Shown piece by piece: positions 45,620 to 55,346 of a DNA stretch of 64,000 nucleotides. This stretch comes from Sedimenticola sp050289425. GTDB lineage: Bacteria > Pseudomonadota > Gammaproteobacteria > Chromatiales > Chromatiaceae. Location of the stretch: positions 1-64,000 of the forward strand of contig NZ_JBNKFS010000011.1 in NCBI RefSeq assembly GCF_050289425.1, read 5' to 3'. A program made the translations under genes and the position numbers. The notes under the pieces are model-generated. The model worked only from the letters and a program-made list of their open reading frames with translations, did no database searches and was not told the DNA's origin. The stretch's first letter is position 1. Every line of letters begins with the position of its first letter.

Positions 45620-47506
45620 TCAGGTCTTGAACGCTCCGGTAACGGCACTCAACTGACTCGCCTTGTCCGCCACCACGCGGCTGGTATTGTCGATCGAATC
45701 GGCGGCTTGCTGGCTGCTCTTAACCTCTTCCGCCACCTGTTCGATGTTCTTGCTGATCTCGCGGATGGTGACGCTCATCTGCTCGATCGCGGTGGCGATC
45801 TGGGCGGTACGCTCCGACGATTTGGCCGTCTGATCGCGCATCATATCCATCGACGCCTTGGCCTCTTCACCCAGGGTGACGCCCCGTTCTGCCGACTGCT
45901 GGCCCCGCTCCATCGCCGCCATCGCTTCCCGGCTGCCCCCCTGAATCTCATCCACCGAGGAGACAATCTGGGTGGTCGCTTCAACAGTCTTGGTCGCCAG
46001 GTTGCGCACCTCATCCGCCACCACGGCAAACCCGCGTCCGGCATCCCCGGCACGCGCGGCTTCGATCGCCGCATTCAACGCCAGCAGGTTGGTTTGCTCG
46101 GCGATTTCATTGATCACATCCACCACCACGCCGATCTGGTTGGATCGCTCACCCAGCTTGCGGACCATCTCCGCGGCATCGTTCACCACCCTGGCGATAT
46201 CGCGTATCGCCTCTTCGGTGCGGGTAACCAGACGTGTGCTTTCGTCACCGGCTTCAGACGTCTTCTGGGCGGCCCGGTTCAGATCATTGACCGTACTCGC
46301 CACTTCATTGGCGGTGACGCTCATCTCTTCGGAGGCGGCCGCCACCTGCTGTGTCTGATCGTTGATTTGTCGGTTGACCGAAACCAGTTGACCGGTCGAG
46401 CCGGATAGCTCTTCAGAGATACCCACCATCTCCCGACTGGCATCGTCCGCCTGATGCACCAGCCCACCCAGGCTCTCCGCCATGGCATTGGCCGACGCCA
46501 CCAACTGGCCGAACTCATCCCGGGTATTCTCGTAACCGGTGAGTCTGGCGGCCAGATTGCCGGCCGAGAAATTGGCCAACAATCCCAGCGTATCGGTCAG
46601 ACCCCGGTTTACCGTACGGCCGATCCACAATAACAGAAGGATCAGTATGGTGGCGGTGATCACGGCGGCGGCAATCAGCGTGTAGCGAGCCTGCTGGCTC
46701 ACCGCCTGTTCGGTACTCCGCGCCTCAGCCAACAGTTTGACATTGATGAATTCGGCGGCGGCCGTCACCGCCTGCTCTATCTGCGGAACCTGTTGCAACA
46801 GCGCCTGATCGATTTCGGCACGCTTTTGATACTGTTCGTGCGCGGCCTGAAATGCCGCGGCGTAGGCATCGATCGCCGGCATGAAGGTGTCTTCAAACTG
46901 CAATTCCACAATCAATGCCTTCAACACGCCCGACTCGGTCTCAAAGGGTTTCGCATCGGTGGGCTTGCCGCTGCTAAAACTCTCTCTCTCCACACTGACC
47001 ACTTTGGTGAACGCACGCTCCATGGCGGAAAACCCCTTGACCAGCGCTTCCAGTACGGCGGCCTTTTCGCGTAATACACCCAGCGAACCCGATTGATCAT
47101 CCAGTCCCAAGGTCAGGCTCACTTCATGCCACAGAAGAAGTTGTTTGAAATACCCCTGCAACGATGTTTGCAGATGTTCGATATGGCCGGTCAATTCGGC
47201 CGATTTCAAACCCTCCGCAACGGCGCTTAAATGTTGTTGCTGCTGCTCCAGGGCGCGCTCCAGACTGGCACGATAGGCCGCTTCCGTTTCCCGGTTCACA
47301 GCGCGCTTCTGTAACGTCAGGGTAAGCACCTCCGACTGGGTGCTGGCAATCACCTGGGCTGCCTGTTGCGCCGCTTCAAGCTGACCGGATGCTTCATTCA
47401 TATCGTCCAGCACACCAAAGGTCACGACACCCTGAATAACAAAGCCGATCAATGAAATGGCGATGACCAACAGGAGCTTATATCTGATCGAAAGTGATTT
47501 GAGCAT
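45620..47506 (-). CDS. Methyl-accepting chemotaxis protein
   Basis: About 628 residues from ATG 47506, with GAGGAAAGG upstream. One membrane segment at ~11-31 (LLLVIAISLIGFVIQGVVTF), a periplasmic helical sensor (~32-285), a second membrane span (~290-310), a HAMP domain (~312-365) and the signalling hairpin tip EIAEQTNLLALNAAIEAARA followed by GDAGRGFAVVADEVRNLA. The sensor domain is a long four-helix type with no recognised ligand pocket. It converges on the urease operon and may or may not sense urea or ammonium. Confidence 0.93.
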   Translation of the reverse strand: MLKSLSIRYKLLLVIAISLIGFVIQGVVTFGVLDDMNEASGQLEAAQQAAQVIASTQSEVLTLTLQKRAVNRETEAAYRASLERALEQQQQHLSAVAEGLKSAELTGHIEHLQTSLQGYFKQLLLWHEVSLTLGLDDQSGSLGVLREKAAVLEALVKGFSAMERAFTKVVSVERESFSSGKPTDAKPFETESGVLKALIVELQFEDTFMPAIDAYAAAFQAAHEQYQKRAEIDQALLQQVPQIEQAVTAAAEFINVKLLAEARSTEQAVSQQARYTLIAAAVITATILILLLLWIGRTVNRGLTDTLGLLANFSAGNLAARLTGYENTRDEFGQLVASANAMAESLGGLVHQADDASREMVGISEELSGSTGQLVSVNRQINDQTQQVAAASEEMSVTANEVASTVNDLNRAAQKTSEAGDESTRLVTRTEEAIRDIARVVNDAAEMVRKLGERSNQIGVVVDVINEIAEQTNLLALNAAIEAARAGDAGRGFAVVADEVRNLATKTVEATTQIVSSVDEIQGGSREAMAAMERGQQSAERGVTLGEEAKASMDMMRDQTAKSSERTAQIATAIEQMSVTIREISKNIEQVAEEVKSSQQAADSIDNTSRVVADKASQLSAVTGAFKT

Positions 47507-48036
47507 CAACCTTTCCTCTTGTCTTATTTTGTCTGCAAATCCGCTGCTGCAGGATATCAATTGTGAGCGGAGCACCCGCCAACAGGTGCTTCAGGTCACG
47601 GCTGTCCCATAAACTCCCTCTCCCTCAGGGAGAGGGTTGAGGCGAGGAGATAAATACCGTTAACCGCTTGGTTTTATTACCCCTCATCCTGTCGTTCATG
47701 GTCCACATCCCGGTAGACCACCCTTCGGGTGCCAGAGGCATACAAATCGGCTCCCTGCCGATTTGTCTCCCTAGGGGAGAAAGGACGCCCTAAAAGGCAC
47801 TGTCATGTCGCCAATAATTATGAAGTTCCAAAAGCTATCCTATTACAAGCACTTAATTCAGGCATGACGATTCTGAATGGGACGGCAGTGGTTTCAGATA
47901 TAACGGCTAGACGCCGGAGAACTTAAATATCCAAGTATCCACAGTCGATCACAATTTGAGCGTCGCCCCTACCGTATTTTCCCTTAGATTGGGTAAGTGT
48001 TTTTGACGAGACAAACCTCACCGAATATTTATCAGA
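47507..48036. other. Intergenic region with palindromic repeats
   Basis: Holds two copies of the CTCCCT palindromic repeat family: 47616-47636 (CCCTCTCCCT and GGGAGAGGG around CA) and an interrupted copy at 47680-47788. A plus-strand segment near 47830-47926 (EVPKAILLQALNSGMTILNG) reads protein-like for about 35 codons to a stop, but has no start of its own and no recognised family. Confidence 0.55.
47680..47788. repeat. Interrupted copy of the palindromic repeat with a 72-base insert
   Basis: The outer parts CCCCTCATCCTGTC (47680-47693) and TCTCCCTAGGGGAGAAAGG (from 47766) match the intact copy at 43574-43612. The 72 bases between (47694-47765) carry their own hairpins: CACCCTTCGGGTG, and CAAATCGGC/GCCGATTTG around TCCCT, the second ending exactly at the junction. 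Confidence 0.6.
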
Positions 48037-48576
48037 TCAAACTCGCGACCATCGGCGTAGCAACAGGAAATGGGACAGCACCAACAAAATTCCAAGCACA
48101 AATAACTCTACCGCCCGCTGCCCAATCGCTGCGAGCAAAGTCGTATGCATGAAAGCGCGAGAGATATGCACCCGGGCAATGCCAATCGGTTCACCCGCCT
48201 CAGTGCTGACCGTTTGCTTGGCCGTAATCGCCGCTTGTTCTGTGAGCGTGACGCCGGTTTTAACCCCATCCCGCGCGCGTTCAAACAACACCCGCCCATC
48301 TACCGGATCGACAATCTCCACGCCGTCCAATTCCGATTGCGACATTTCCGACTCCAGCGTGGCATTGACCTGTTGTTCATTGATCGACCAGAGCGGTGCC
48401 GCCAGTTGCCGGGCAAGCCGATTGGCTGTGGATTCGGCAACCGCCGTCATATCGCGCTGCAGGTTGTCACGCAGCTCAAAATAGTGGAACAACAGATACC
48501 CCGATAAAATAGCAGTTACCAATAGGGTGACAAACAGCATCAGACGGGTGCGACTAGCGACATTCTGGTTCTGCAT
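48037..48576 (-). CDS. Kinase-less membrane sensor domain protein
   Basis: About 179 residues from ATG 48576 (GAGGAG upstream). Two membrane segments (~9-32 and ~150-172) flank a ~115-residue periplasmic domain (ESTANRLARQLAAPLWSINE, LDGVEIVDPVDGRVLF). This is the usual N-terminal part of a sensor histidine kinase or cyclase, and it ends four residues after the second span (LLLRRWSRV). No HAMP, PAS or kinase follows; the frame after the stop shows none either. It is a truncated kinase or a free sensor. It follows a periplasmic binding protein gene by 27 bases. Confidence 0.7.
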   Translation of the reverse strand: MQNQNVASRTRLMLFVTLLVTAILSGYLLFHYFELRDNLQRDMTAVAESTANRLARQLAAPLWSINEQQVNATLESEMSQSELDGVEIVDPVDGRVLFERARDGVKTGVTLTEQAAITAKQTVSTEAGEPIGIARVHISRAFMHTTLLAAIGQRAVELFVLGILLVLSHFLLLRRWSRV

Positions 48577-48633
48577 GTTATTTCTCCTCAGATAGGTGAT
48601 CAGCACAACGTGCTACGCGTGAAGAACAGGGTG

Positions 48634-49620
48634 TCAGTCAACCAGGGTGCTAACCTGATTAATGGCCGCCGGCAGTGTCAGGTGGTATTCATTCAGTCGG
48701 CTCCGACTGAAAAGGTAACGCCCCTGTTCGGCGGTTTTCGGATAGATGTGTGAAGGATCGGCTCCCGACAATATCTGCTGGGCGATGGCACCGGCCAACC
48801 GCCCCTGCTCTTCACCGCTCAGCACCAAACCGCCTGCCGTCATATCCTTGCCGACACTGAAATCCCAAAACGAGAACAGCGGTACCGTGGCGTGCTCAAC
48901 CGTCCAGGCCATCACTTGTTGAGCCGGGATATTGCGCCCATCGATATCGGTGATGGTGTGGTACAACCCCATGATGATGGCGTCATAGCCGTGCCGGCGT
49001 GCTTCGGCAATCTGTATTTTCCATTCGACCCAGCTTTTTATCAGACGCAGCTTTGCCGACACGCCGAATACGTTGACCCAGATATTGCCTTCGAACGCTT
49101 CATTGACCGCCGCCTTTGCCGTGGTGCCGGCGTCGAACAGTAACAGAATTTTTTTAGGGCGGGGTTTTAATATCTTGGCCAGGGAAGCGATTGAGCGCTT
49201 GAATAATGGCCGCTCCAACACACCGGTAAAATTGCTCGGCGCCGTATCGAAGTAACTACGTGGATTATTGTTGATACCCAGATAGACCACCGGTACCGAC
49301 TCTTTGGCCAGCCGCGGCCCGAGATATTTCAACGCATTGTCATCCCCCAGAATAACCAAAGCGGGTTTCAGTTTTCGATAGGTCAACCACGCCTTTTCAG
49401 CTTGTTCCGCATGCGCCGTTGCCGGTAACCGCTTGGTATCCATCTGGAAGAAAACCAGCTTGTTTTTATCACCCAATACCGCCTTTAATGCATTGGTATA
49501 ACTGGCATCCCACGAATAGGATGGGTGATAGCTCTCAACCACCAGGATATCCGCCGCGGAGAGCTGACCGCAAAAGGTACCCAGGGACAGTGCCAATAAT
49601 ATGGCTGTTATCGTTTTCAT
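48634..49620 (-). CDS. Periplasmic ABC_sub_bind-type ligand-binding protein
   Basis: 328 residues. A signal peptide spans ~1-22 (AILLALSLGTFCGQLSAA). The mature protein is of the ABC transporter substrate-binding type seen next to sensor proteins (ILVVESYHPSYSWDASYTNA, LVILGDDNALKYLGPRLAKE, PVVYLGINNNPRSYFDTAPS). No permease or ATPase genes are near; the adjacent sensor gene suggests a sensing rather than a transport role. Confidence 0.82.
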   Translation of the reverse strand: MKTITAILLALSLGTFCGQLSAADILVVESYHPSYSWDASYTNALKAVLGDKNKLVFFQMDTKRLPATAHAEQAEKAWLTYRKLKPALVILGDDNALKYLGPRLAKESVPVVYLGINNNPRSYFDTAPSNFTGVLERPLFKRSIASLAKILKPRPKKILLLFDAGTTAKAAVNEAFEGNIWVNVFGVSAKLRLIKSWVEWKIQIAEARRHGYDAIIMGLYHTITDIDGRNIPAQQVMAWTVEHATVPLFSFWDFSVGKDMTAGGLVLSGEEQGRLAGAIAQQILSGADPSHIYPKTAEQGRYLFSRSRLNEYHLTLPAAINQVSTLVD

Positions 49621-49817
49621 CCTCTCTCCATCATTTTTTATTTAATAAATAAACTACGACTATAGATCGCCTCCCTGGTCGTTATAATTTTTTAGTGAGC
49701 GTGTGCTACTGCGCTCACGAAAATCGTCCAACATGTTAAAACCCGGCGACGCGCATAAAAATGGCCAGCAGGCATTAGGCAACCTGAAGCTTTATTCGCC
49801 GTTTAACTTCCGATTAG

Positions 49818-50906
49818 TTACGCCGCATATTTTTCTATTGCCGATTCATTCCAGATCAAGCCGGTGCCCAGTTCACCGTCATGCAACACCGTACCGTCTT
49901 TGACCTGGAGTGGATCCACCAGGATCGGGTTCCACCAATCCGCATACTCCAACCAGTGGGCGGTGGGCGTTAGCGTCAACAGTTGCGCGCTCACTTCCGG
50001 CCAGAGGTGGTTCGATAACAAAATCCCTTTTGCGTGCGCCAATTCGGCGGCACGCAGCCAACCGGTCACACCGCCGATCTTCATCACATCAGGCATCATG
50101 TAATCGGACGCCTGGGCATCGATGGCGTGCTGCATATCCAGGATGCCCCACCAATTTTCACCACACTGAATCGGGGTACGCACGGCCTGTGCAATTTGCG
50201 CGTGGCCGGCATAGTCGTGGGCCAGGGTCGGCTCCTCGATCCAGGTCAGCCCCTCGTCTTCCAACCGGTGAATACGGTTAATGGCTTCTTGCGGACGCAG
50301 ACACTGGTTGTAATCGATCATGATCGACACCTCGGGTCCGATGGCGCTACGCATCGCCCTGATCACTTCCAGATCTTCCGCCACGGATGGGTAGCCAATC
50401 TTCGCCTTGATCCCCTTGAAGCCTTGCTTGGCCCAGGCTTCCGCTTGCCGGGCGGATCCCGCGACACCGTCAAAGCCGACGGCGCCATAAGCCGACACCG
50501 GTTTTTCTGCGCCGCCCAGCAGGTGCACCAGTGATTTTCCTTGCGATTTCGCCAGCGCATCCCACAGCGCCATATCGATACCGGACAACGCCATGCCTAC
50601 CAGCCCCTGTGTACCAAGCAGGCGAAATCTGTTCTCCAACGCGAGACTGACGAATCGGGGGGCCAACGGTTGCCCCACCACCAGGTCCTGAATGCCGTGT
50701 ATAAAATCGGCCGTAGGCTTAAGGGCCGCCTTGGTATAGGTGAACACGATGCTGTGACCGACAGTGCCGTCACTGGCAATCAGATCGGTCAATACCAGGG
50801 GGGACTCCGATACCACCCCACTGGCCGTTTTGTGTGGGTTGGGCATCGCTACGCAGACGGTTCTGATCTGTATTTTGGAAATGGTGGGGAGCGTGGATCG
50901 TGTCAT
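49818..50906 (-). CDS. Mandelate racemase-family 2-hydroxyacid racemase
   Basis: About 362 residues; ATG 50906 is eight bases after GGAG, the ATG at 50912 too close. Counting from 50906, all eight catalytic or metal residues of Pseudomonas putida mandelate racemase (as I recall its sequence) are present at a constant offset of +3: Lys167, Lys169 (KGIKAKIG), Asp198, Glu224, Glu250, Asp273, His300, Glu320. Long stretches match (LTWIEEPTLAHDYAGHAQIA, MPDVMKIGGVTGWLRAAELA, TAHWLEYAD). Two pocket positions differ: the residues matching Val22 and Val26 are His and Ser. It should racemise an alpha-hydroxyacid with an enolate-stabilising group; the substrate may not be mandelate. Confidence 0.9.
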   Translation of the reverse strand: MTRSTLPTISKIQIRTVCVAMPNPHKTASGVVSESPLVLTDLIASDGTVGHSIVFTYTKAALKPTADFIHGIQDLVVGQPLAPRFVSLALENRFRLLGTQGLVGMALSGIDMALWDALAKSQGKSLVHLLGGAEKPVSAYGAVGFDGVAGSARQAEAWAKQGFKGIKAKIGYPSVAEDLEVIRAMRSAIGPEVSIMIDYNQCLRPQEAINRIHRLEDEGLTWIEEPTLAHDYAGHAQIAQAVRTPIQCGENWWGILDMQHAIDAQASDYMMPDVMKIGGVTGWLRAAELAHAKGILLSNHLWPEVSAQLLTLTPTAHWLEYADWWNPILVDPLQVKDGTVLHDGELGTGLIWNESAIEKYAA

Positions 50907-51058
50907 GGTCATACTCCTGCGTCATCAATACCAAATGGATAAGTGTCGCCTTGCATCGGCGATCGGTTTGACTACGGAATTAACAATCAAGCTTTTCAGC
51001 TACTCCCTCGGCAAAAGCCGGCGTCGACAATGATTCGGTTCAGCCATTCTCTACCCCA

Positions 51059-53896
51059 TCAAGCAGACTCTCTTCCGGTAAAACAGTGATCCACCAGATA
51101 GACGATGGATTGATAAGCGATTCTTCCATGCCGTGACAGGCCGATTTCACAGGTACGGCTGTTGGAGACGCCCATTTCACAATTCGGAGGCAAAGCTTCC
51201 GATAACCGTTTCAAGGCCGAGGCATTCAACTCGGGCCGGGTAAAACCTTTATCACCGGCAAACCCGCAACACCCTTTATCCTCCGAAACAGTCACTTGCC
51301 GGGCACACTGTTCTGTCAGCTCGCGCATGGCATCGGCCAGTCCCATCTTGCGGCTGCTACAGGTGACATGCAGCGCGATTTGATCCACCTGTTGGGTGCG
51401 CTGCAGATGCGGCAGCAGATAACGATTGATGAAGCTTACCGGCTCATGGATCTGCAACGGTTGTGTGAACTGTTCAATCATCCGAAAGGTACAGGGGCTG
51501 GTATCGCACAGGATCGGATAGCGCCCCTGTTCACTGGCCGTCCACAACGCCTGCTCCAGCCGTTGCAGGCTTTGCGCCGCCTGTTCCGGCAACCCCTTGC
51601 TATCCAATGCCATGCCGCAGCAGAGCCCCTCGGGCCGAGGCGGCATGATGACTCGATAGCCCGCCTTAGCCAGCAGGTCCTGTACAACCTGATGCAGATC
51701 GTCCTGGAAGGGATCGCCCTTGGCCGGCCCCATGGTGCGGGTAACACAACTGGGGAAATAGACTACGGTACCGTTATAGTTAGCTGCCTCACTGACGGGC
51801 GGCTGCAGTTTTCCTGCTGCACGCGGCATGGCGGGATTCCATTGTGGAAACCGCTCGCCACTCAGGCGGCGTATCAGGCCGGTGGTTTTACCCATCAGCC
51901 GATCACCCAACAGGTCTTGGGAGAGCGCAGCCAGTTTCAGTCCAGCCCGAGTCATGGCGGCGACACCGGCAAAATGGTGATCCACCCAATCACCGACACG
52001 GGCCGCTCCCGCACCCTGTCGGGTCTGGCGAATCTGCTTGGTCAATTTGCCGGTATCGATGCCCACCGGGCATTCGATGGCACAAAGCCCATCCACCGCA
52101 CAGGTGTCCAACCCCTGGTAGCTGTAATCATTTTCAAACTGCCGCAACCGCTGGGGATCTTCACCGGTCCGTTTCAAACGGGAAATTTCACGCCAGGAGA
52201 CGATGCGCTGACGCGGCGTGAGCGTAAGGTTGCGCGAGGGACAGATCGGCTCACAAAAACCGCACTCGATGCACTTGTCGATCAACGGGTCGGCCGCCGG
52301 CAAGGGTTTGAGATTTTTCAGATGAATCTCGGCATCTTCATTCAGGATCACACCGGGATTCAGCAGGTTGGCGGGGTCGAACAGCTTTTTCAGCCGCCAC
52401 ATCAACCGGTAGGCATCGCTGCCCCACTCCATTTCCACAAACGGCGCCATATTGCGTCCGGTACCGTGCTCCGCCTTCAGCGAACCGCCGTAGTCAGCCA
52501 CCACCAGTTCGCACACTTCATCCATCAACCCCTGGTAACGCTGGACCTCTTGGGCGGTACTGAAATCCTGGGTAAAGACGAAATGCAAATTCCCTTCCAG
52601 GGCATGCCCGAAAATCAGCGCCTCATGGTAATGATATTTTTCGAATAGCTGATGCAGCCCCCTGACCGCCGCCGCCAACTGCGGCACCGGGAAGGCGATA
52701 TCTTCGATGATGACCGTCGTGCCGGTGGTACGCACCGCCCCGACCGCGGGAAACAGCCCCTTGCGAATATTCCACAACGCCTGATAGGCCGCTGCATCAA
52801 AGGTGAATTCCGCCTCACGCACCAGTTCTATCTGCTGCAGCACTTGCCGTATATCCGCCACCTGCCGCTGCAGCGCATCCGGATCAGCAGCACGCACATC
52901 CACCAGCAAGGCGGCCACTTCCTCATCCAGTTCTCGCAGCCAGGTCGGCATGTCCGGTTTATCCTGCACGGAGCGCAAGGCGGCGCGGTCCATCAACTCC
53001 ACCGCTGTCACCGGCGACTGCTTGAGTTTGGCCACCGCCTGACAGGCGATTTCGACCGTCGGGAACAAAATCAGGGCGGTCGACTTGAACGGATGATCCG
53101 GCACCGTGCGATACCCGATCTCGGAGATAAAGCCCAGCGTCCCTTCGGAGCCGATCATCAAGTGCTGCAGGATCTCTATGGGATCTTCAAAATCGATCAG
53201 GGCATTGAGACTGTAGCCGGTGGTGTTCTTCAACCGATACTTGTGGCGGATACGCTCGGCCAGTTCATCATTGGCGCGCGTCTCTTGCGCCAGTGTGACG
53301 AGCGCCGTCAGCAGTTCAGCGTGAGATCTCTTGAAGCCGGCTATCGAATCCGCGTCGGCGGTGTCCAGCACCGTACCATCGGCCAGCACGACACGCAGAC
53401 TGGCGAGTGTGTGATAGCTGTTCTGGGCCGTACCACAACACATACCGCTGGCGTTATTGGCGGCAATACCGCCGATCTTGGCGGCATTGATGGAAGCGGG
53501 ATCGGGGCCGATCTTGCGCTGATAAGGTGCCAGGTAACTGTTGGCCCAGGCACCGACCACCCCCGGCTGCAACCGGATGATGGAAGCGTCCTCATTGATC
53601 GTGTAACCGCGCCAGTAATCGCCGGATAGCAGCAACAGCACGGAGTCGCTGATCGCCTGCCCGGAGAGACTGGTACCGGCTGCGCGAAAGGTAACCGGCG
53701 TGTGGCAACGGTGTGCGGCCGCCAGAATCCGCACCAGCTCGGATTCGTCATCGACCTTTACCACCAGTTGCGGAATCAACCGGTAAAAGCTGGCGTCGGT
53801 GCCATAGGCCAGGGTACGCAACGGATCATCGATCAGCCGGTCAGACCCGATAAACCCTTCCAGGTCGCGCTTTAACGCTCTGTAGTCAGCTGACAT
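51059..53896 (-). CDS. FAD-linked 2-hydroxyacid dehydrogenase with 4Fe-4S and CCG domains
   Basis: 945 residues, the single-polypeptide D-lactate dehydrogenase layout. A p-cresol-methylhydroxylase-type FAD domain lies at ~35-270 (VTFRAAGTSLSGQAISDSVL, IGGIAANNASGMCCGTAQNS), an FAD-oxidase C-terminal domain at ~275-530 (GHALEGNLHFVF, AEHGTGRNMAPFVEMEWG), two 4Fe-4S clusters at ~543-610 (CIECGFCEPICP, CAVDGLCAIECP), and two CCG halves at ~720-930 (GLCCGMALD, CCGFAGDKG). Electrons would pass to quinone or cytochrome c. It adjoins the racemase gene and the TRAP transporter, so it likely oxidises the D-form. Confidence 0.92.
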   Translation of the reverse strand: MSADYRALKRDLEGFIGSDRLIDDPLRTLAYGTDASFYRLIPQLVVKVDDESELVRILAAAHRCHTPVTFRAAGTSLSGQAISDSVLLLLSGDYWRGYTINEDASIIRLQPGVVGAWANSYLAPYQRKIGPDPASINAAKIGGIAANNASGMCCGTAQNSYHTLASLRVVLADGTVLDTADADSIAGFKRSHAELLTALVTLAQETRANDELAERIRHKYRLKNTTGYSLNALIDFEDPIEILQHLMIGSEGTLGFISEIGYRTVPDHPFKSTALILFPTVEIACQAVAKLKQSPVTAVELMDRAALRSVQDKPDMPTWLRELDEEVAALLVDVRAADPDALQRQVADIRQVLQQIELVREAEFTFDAAAYQALWNIRKGLFPAVGAVRTTGTTVIIEDIAFPVPQLAAAVRGLHQLFEKYHYHEALIFGHALEGNLHFVFTQDFSTAQEVQRYQGLMDEVCELVVADYGGSLKAEHGTGRNMAPFVEMEWGSDAYRLMWRLKKLFDPANLLNPGVILNEDAEIHLKNLKPLPAADPLIDKCIECGFCEPICPSRNLTLTPRQRIVSWREISRLKRTGEDPQRLRQFENDYSYQGLDTCAVDGLCAIECPVGIDTGKLTKQIRQTRQGAGAARVGDWVDHHFAGVAAMTRAGLKLAALSQDLLGDRLMGKTTGLIRRLSGERFPQWNPAMPRAAGKLQPPVSEAANYNGTVVYFPSCVTRTMGPAKGDPFQDDLHQVVQDLLAKAGYRVIMPPRPEGLCCGMALDSKGLPEQAAQSLQRLEQALWTASEQGRYPILCDTSPCTFRMIEQFTQPLQIHEPVSFINRYLLPHLQRTQQVDQIALHVTCSSRKMGLADAMRELTEQCARQVTVSEDKGCCGFAGDKGFTRPELNASALKRLSEALPPNCEMGVSNSRTCEIGLSRHGRIAYQSIVYLVDHCFTGRESA

Positions 53897-53954
53897 CGGT
53901 TACCTGCACCAAAGGTAATTGATTCATAACCATCTTAATCAGGAAAACTACCGC

Positions 53955-55343
53955 CTAATTAGCATAGGCCACCGAAGGCAGCCAGGTGACCACTTCGGGG
54001 AACAGCGCCACCACCAACAGACCCAACAGTTGCAACAGGATAAATGGGACCACGCCCTTGTAGATATCCAGCAACGTGATCCCCGGCGGACAGACACCTT
54101 TCAGGTAGAACAGGGCAAAACCGACCGGTGGGGTCAGAAACGAGGTCTGCAGTGTCACCGCCACCAGCAGGGCAAACCAGACCAGTTCCGGATTGTCCAC
54201 CACGCCGTGACCATCGATATCCAGGCCCAGACCTTTGATCACCGGTGCCAGCAGCGGCAGGATGATCAGGCTGATCTCGATCCAGTCGAGGAAGAAACCG
54301 AGCAGGAATACCACGCCAAGGATAAAGGCGATGATGCCGTAGGGACCGAACGGCAAGCCGGTCAGCGTGGCCTCGATCAGCTGATCGCCACCCAATTCAC
54401 GCAGCACCAAAGCGAACACCGTGGCGCCCACAAAGATGGCAAAGATATAGGCCGAGGTGTTGAAGGTGTTGATGGTCACCTCCTTCAATACCTCCCAACT
54501 CAGTTGCCGGTAACCGGCCGCCATGATGACGGCGCCCAGGGCACCGATACCGCTGGCCTCGGTGACCGTGGCGATACCGGCGAAGATGGAACCCAGTACC
54601 GCGAGGATCAGGGCCGCCGGCGGCAGGATGGTCTTGAACACACTCCAAACCACCGCCAGGCTGACGGGTTGGGCATCGGTCGCGAGCGGCGCCGAGGCCG
54701 GCCTGAAGAAGGAGAAGCCGAGGATATAGAGCATGTAGAAGATACCCAGGATGATGCCCGGGAAGACGGCCCCCATGAACAGATCGCCAACCGACAGGCC
54801 CATCTGGTCACCCATGATCACCAGCATGATGCTGGGGGGGATCAGGATACCGAGGCAGCCCGCGCCGGCCACGGTACCCAGTGCCAGACTTTTGCTGTAT
54901 TGCTGGCGCATCATCACCGGCAGGGACATCACGCCCAGCAGTACCACCGAGGCACCGATAATACCGGTGGAGGCGGCCAGGATAATGCCGATCAGGGTCA
55001 CGGCGATCGCCAGGCCGCCGCGCACCCGGCCAAACAGCCCTTGCATGGCGTGCATCATGCGCTCGGCGACGCCGGACTTGTCCAGCATCAGCCCCATGAA
55101 GATAAACATCGGCAGGGCCACCAGTACCCAGTTGTCCATGATGCCGAAAATACGCCCCACCGCCAGGCCGAGGGTCGAGTAGTCGAGACCGGTCATGGTA
55201 TCCAGGTGGTTGTCCGCCAGGTAGCCCACGCCGGCGAACAGCACGCCGACACCGGCCAGCGCCCAAGCCACCGGAAAACCGGTAAACAGCAGCGCGATGA
55301 AGCTGACGAACATCGCGATGACAAGGATTTCATTCATTTCCAT
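53955..55343 (-). CDS. dctM: TRAP transporter, large permease subunit DctM
   Basis: 462 residues with about twelve membrane segments (FVSFIALLFTGFPVAWALAG, MHAMQGLFGRVRGGLAIAVT, GCLGILIPPSIMLVIMGDQM, LTPPVGFALFYLKGVCPPGI). It ends the minus-strand TRAP set. It takes the solute from DctP into the cell driven by an ion gradient. Confidence 0.96.
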   Translation of the reverse strand: MEMNEILVIAMFVSFIALLFTGFPVAWALAGVGVLFAGVGYLADNHLDTMTGLDYSTLGLAVGRIFGIMDNWVLVALPMFIFMGLMLDKSGVAERMMHAMQGLFGRVRGGLAIAVTLIGIILAASTGIIGASVVLLGVMSLPVMMRQQYSKSLALGTVAGAGCLGILIPPSIMLVIMGDQMGLSVGDLFMGAVFPGIILGIFYMLYILGFSFFRPASAPLATDAQPVSLAVVWSVFKTILPPAALILAVLGSIFAGIATVTEASGIGALGAVIMAAGYRQLSWEVLKEVTINTFNTSAYIFAIFVGATVFALVLRELGGDQLIEATLTGLPFGPYGIIAFILGVVFLLGFFLDWIEISLIILPLLAPVIKGLGLDIDGHGVVDNPELVWFALLVAVTLQTSFLTPPVGFALFYLKGVCPPGITLLDIYKGVVPFILLQLLGLLVVALFPEVVTWLPSVAYAN

Positions 55344-55346
55344 GGC

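Noticed and set aside
51296..52648. A 450-codon plus-strand frame
   Set aside because: Antisense to the FAD/4Fe-4S dehydrogenase gene; no family character.
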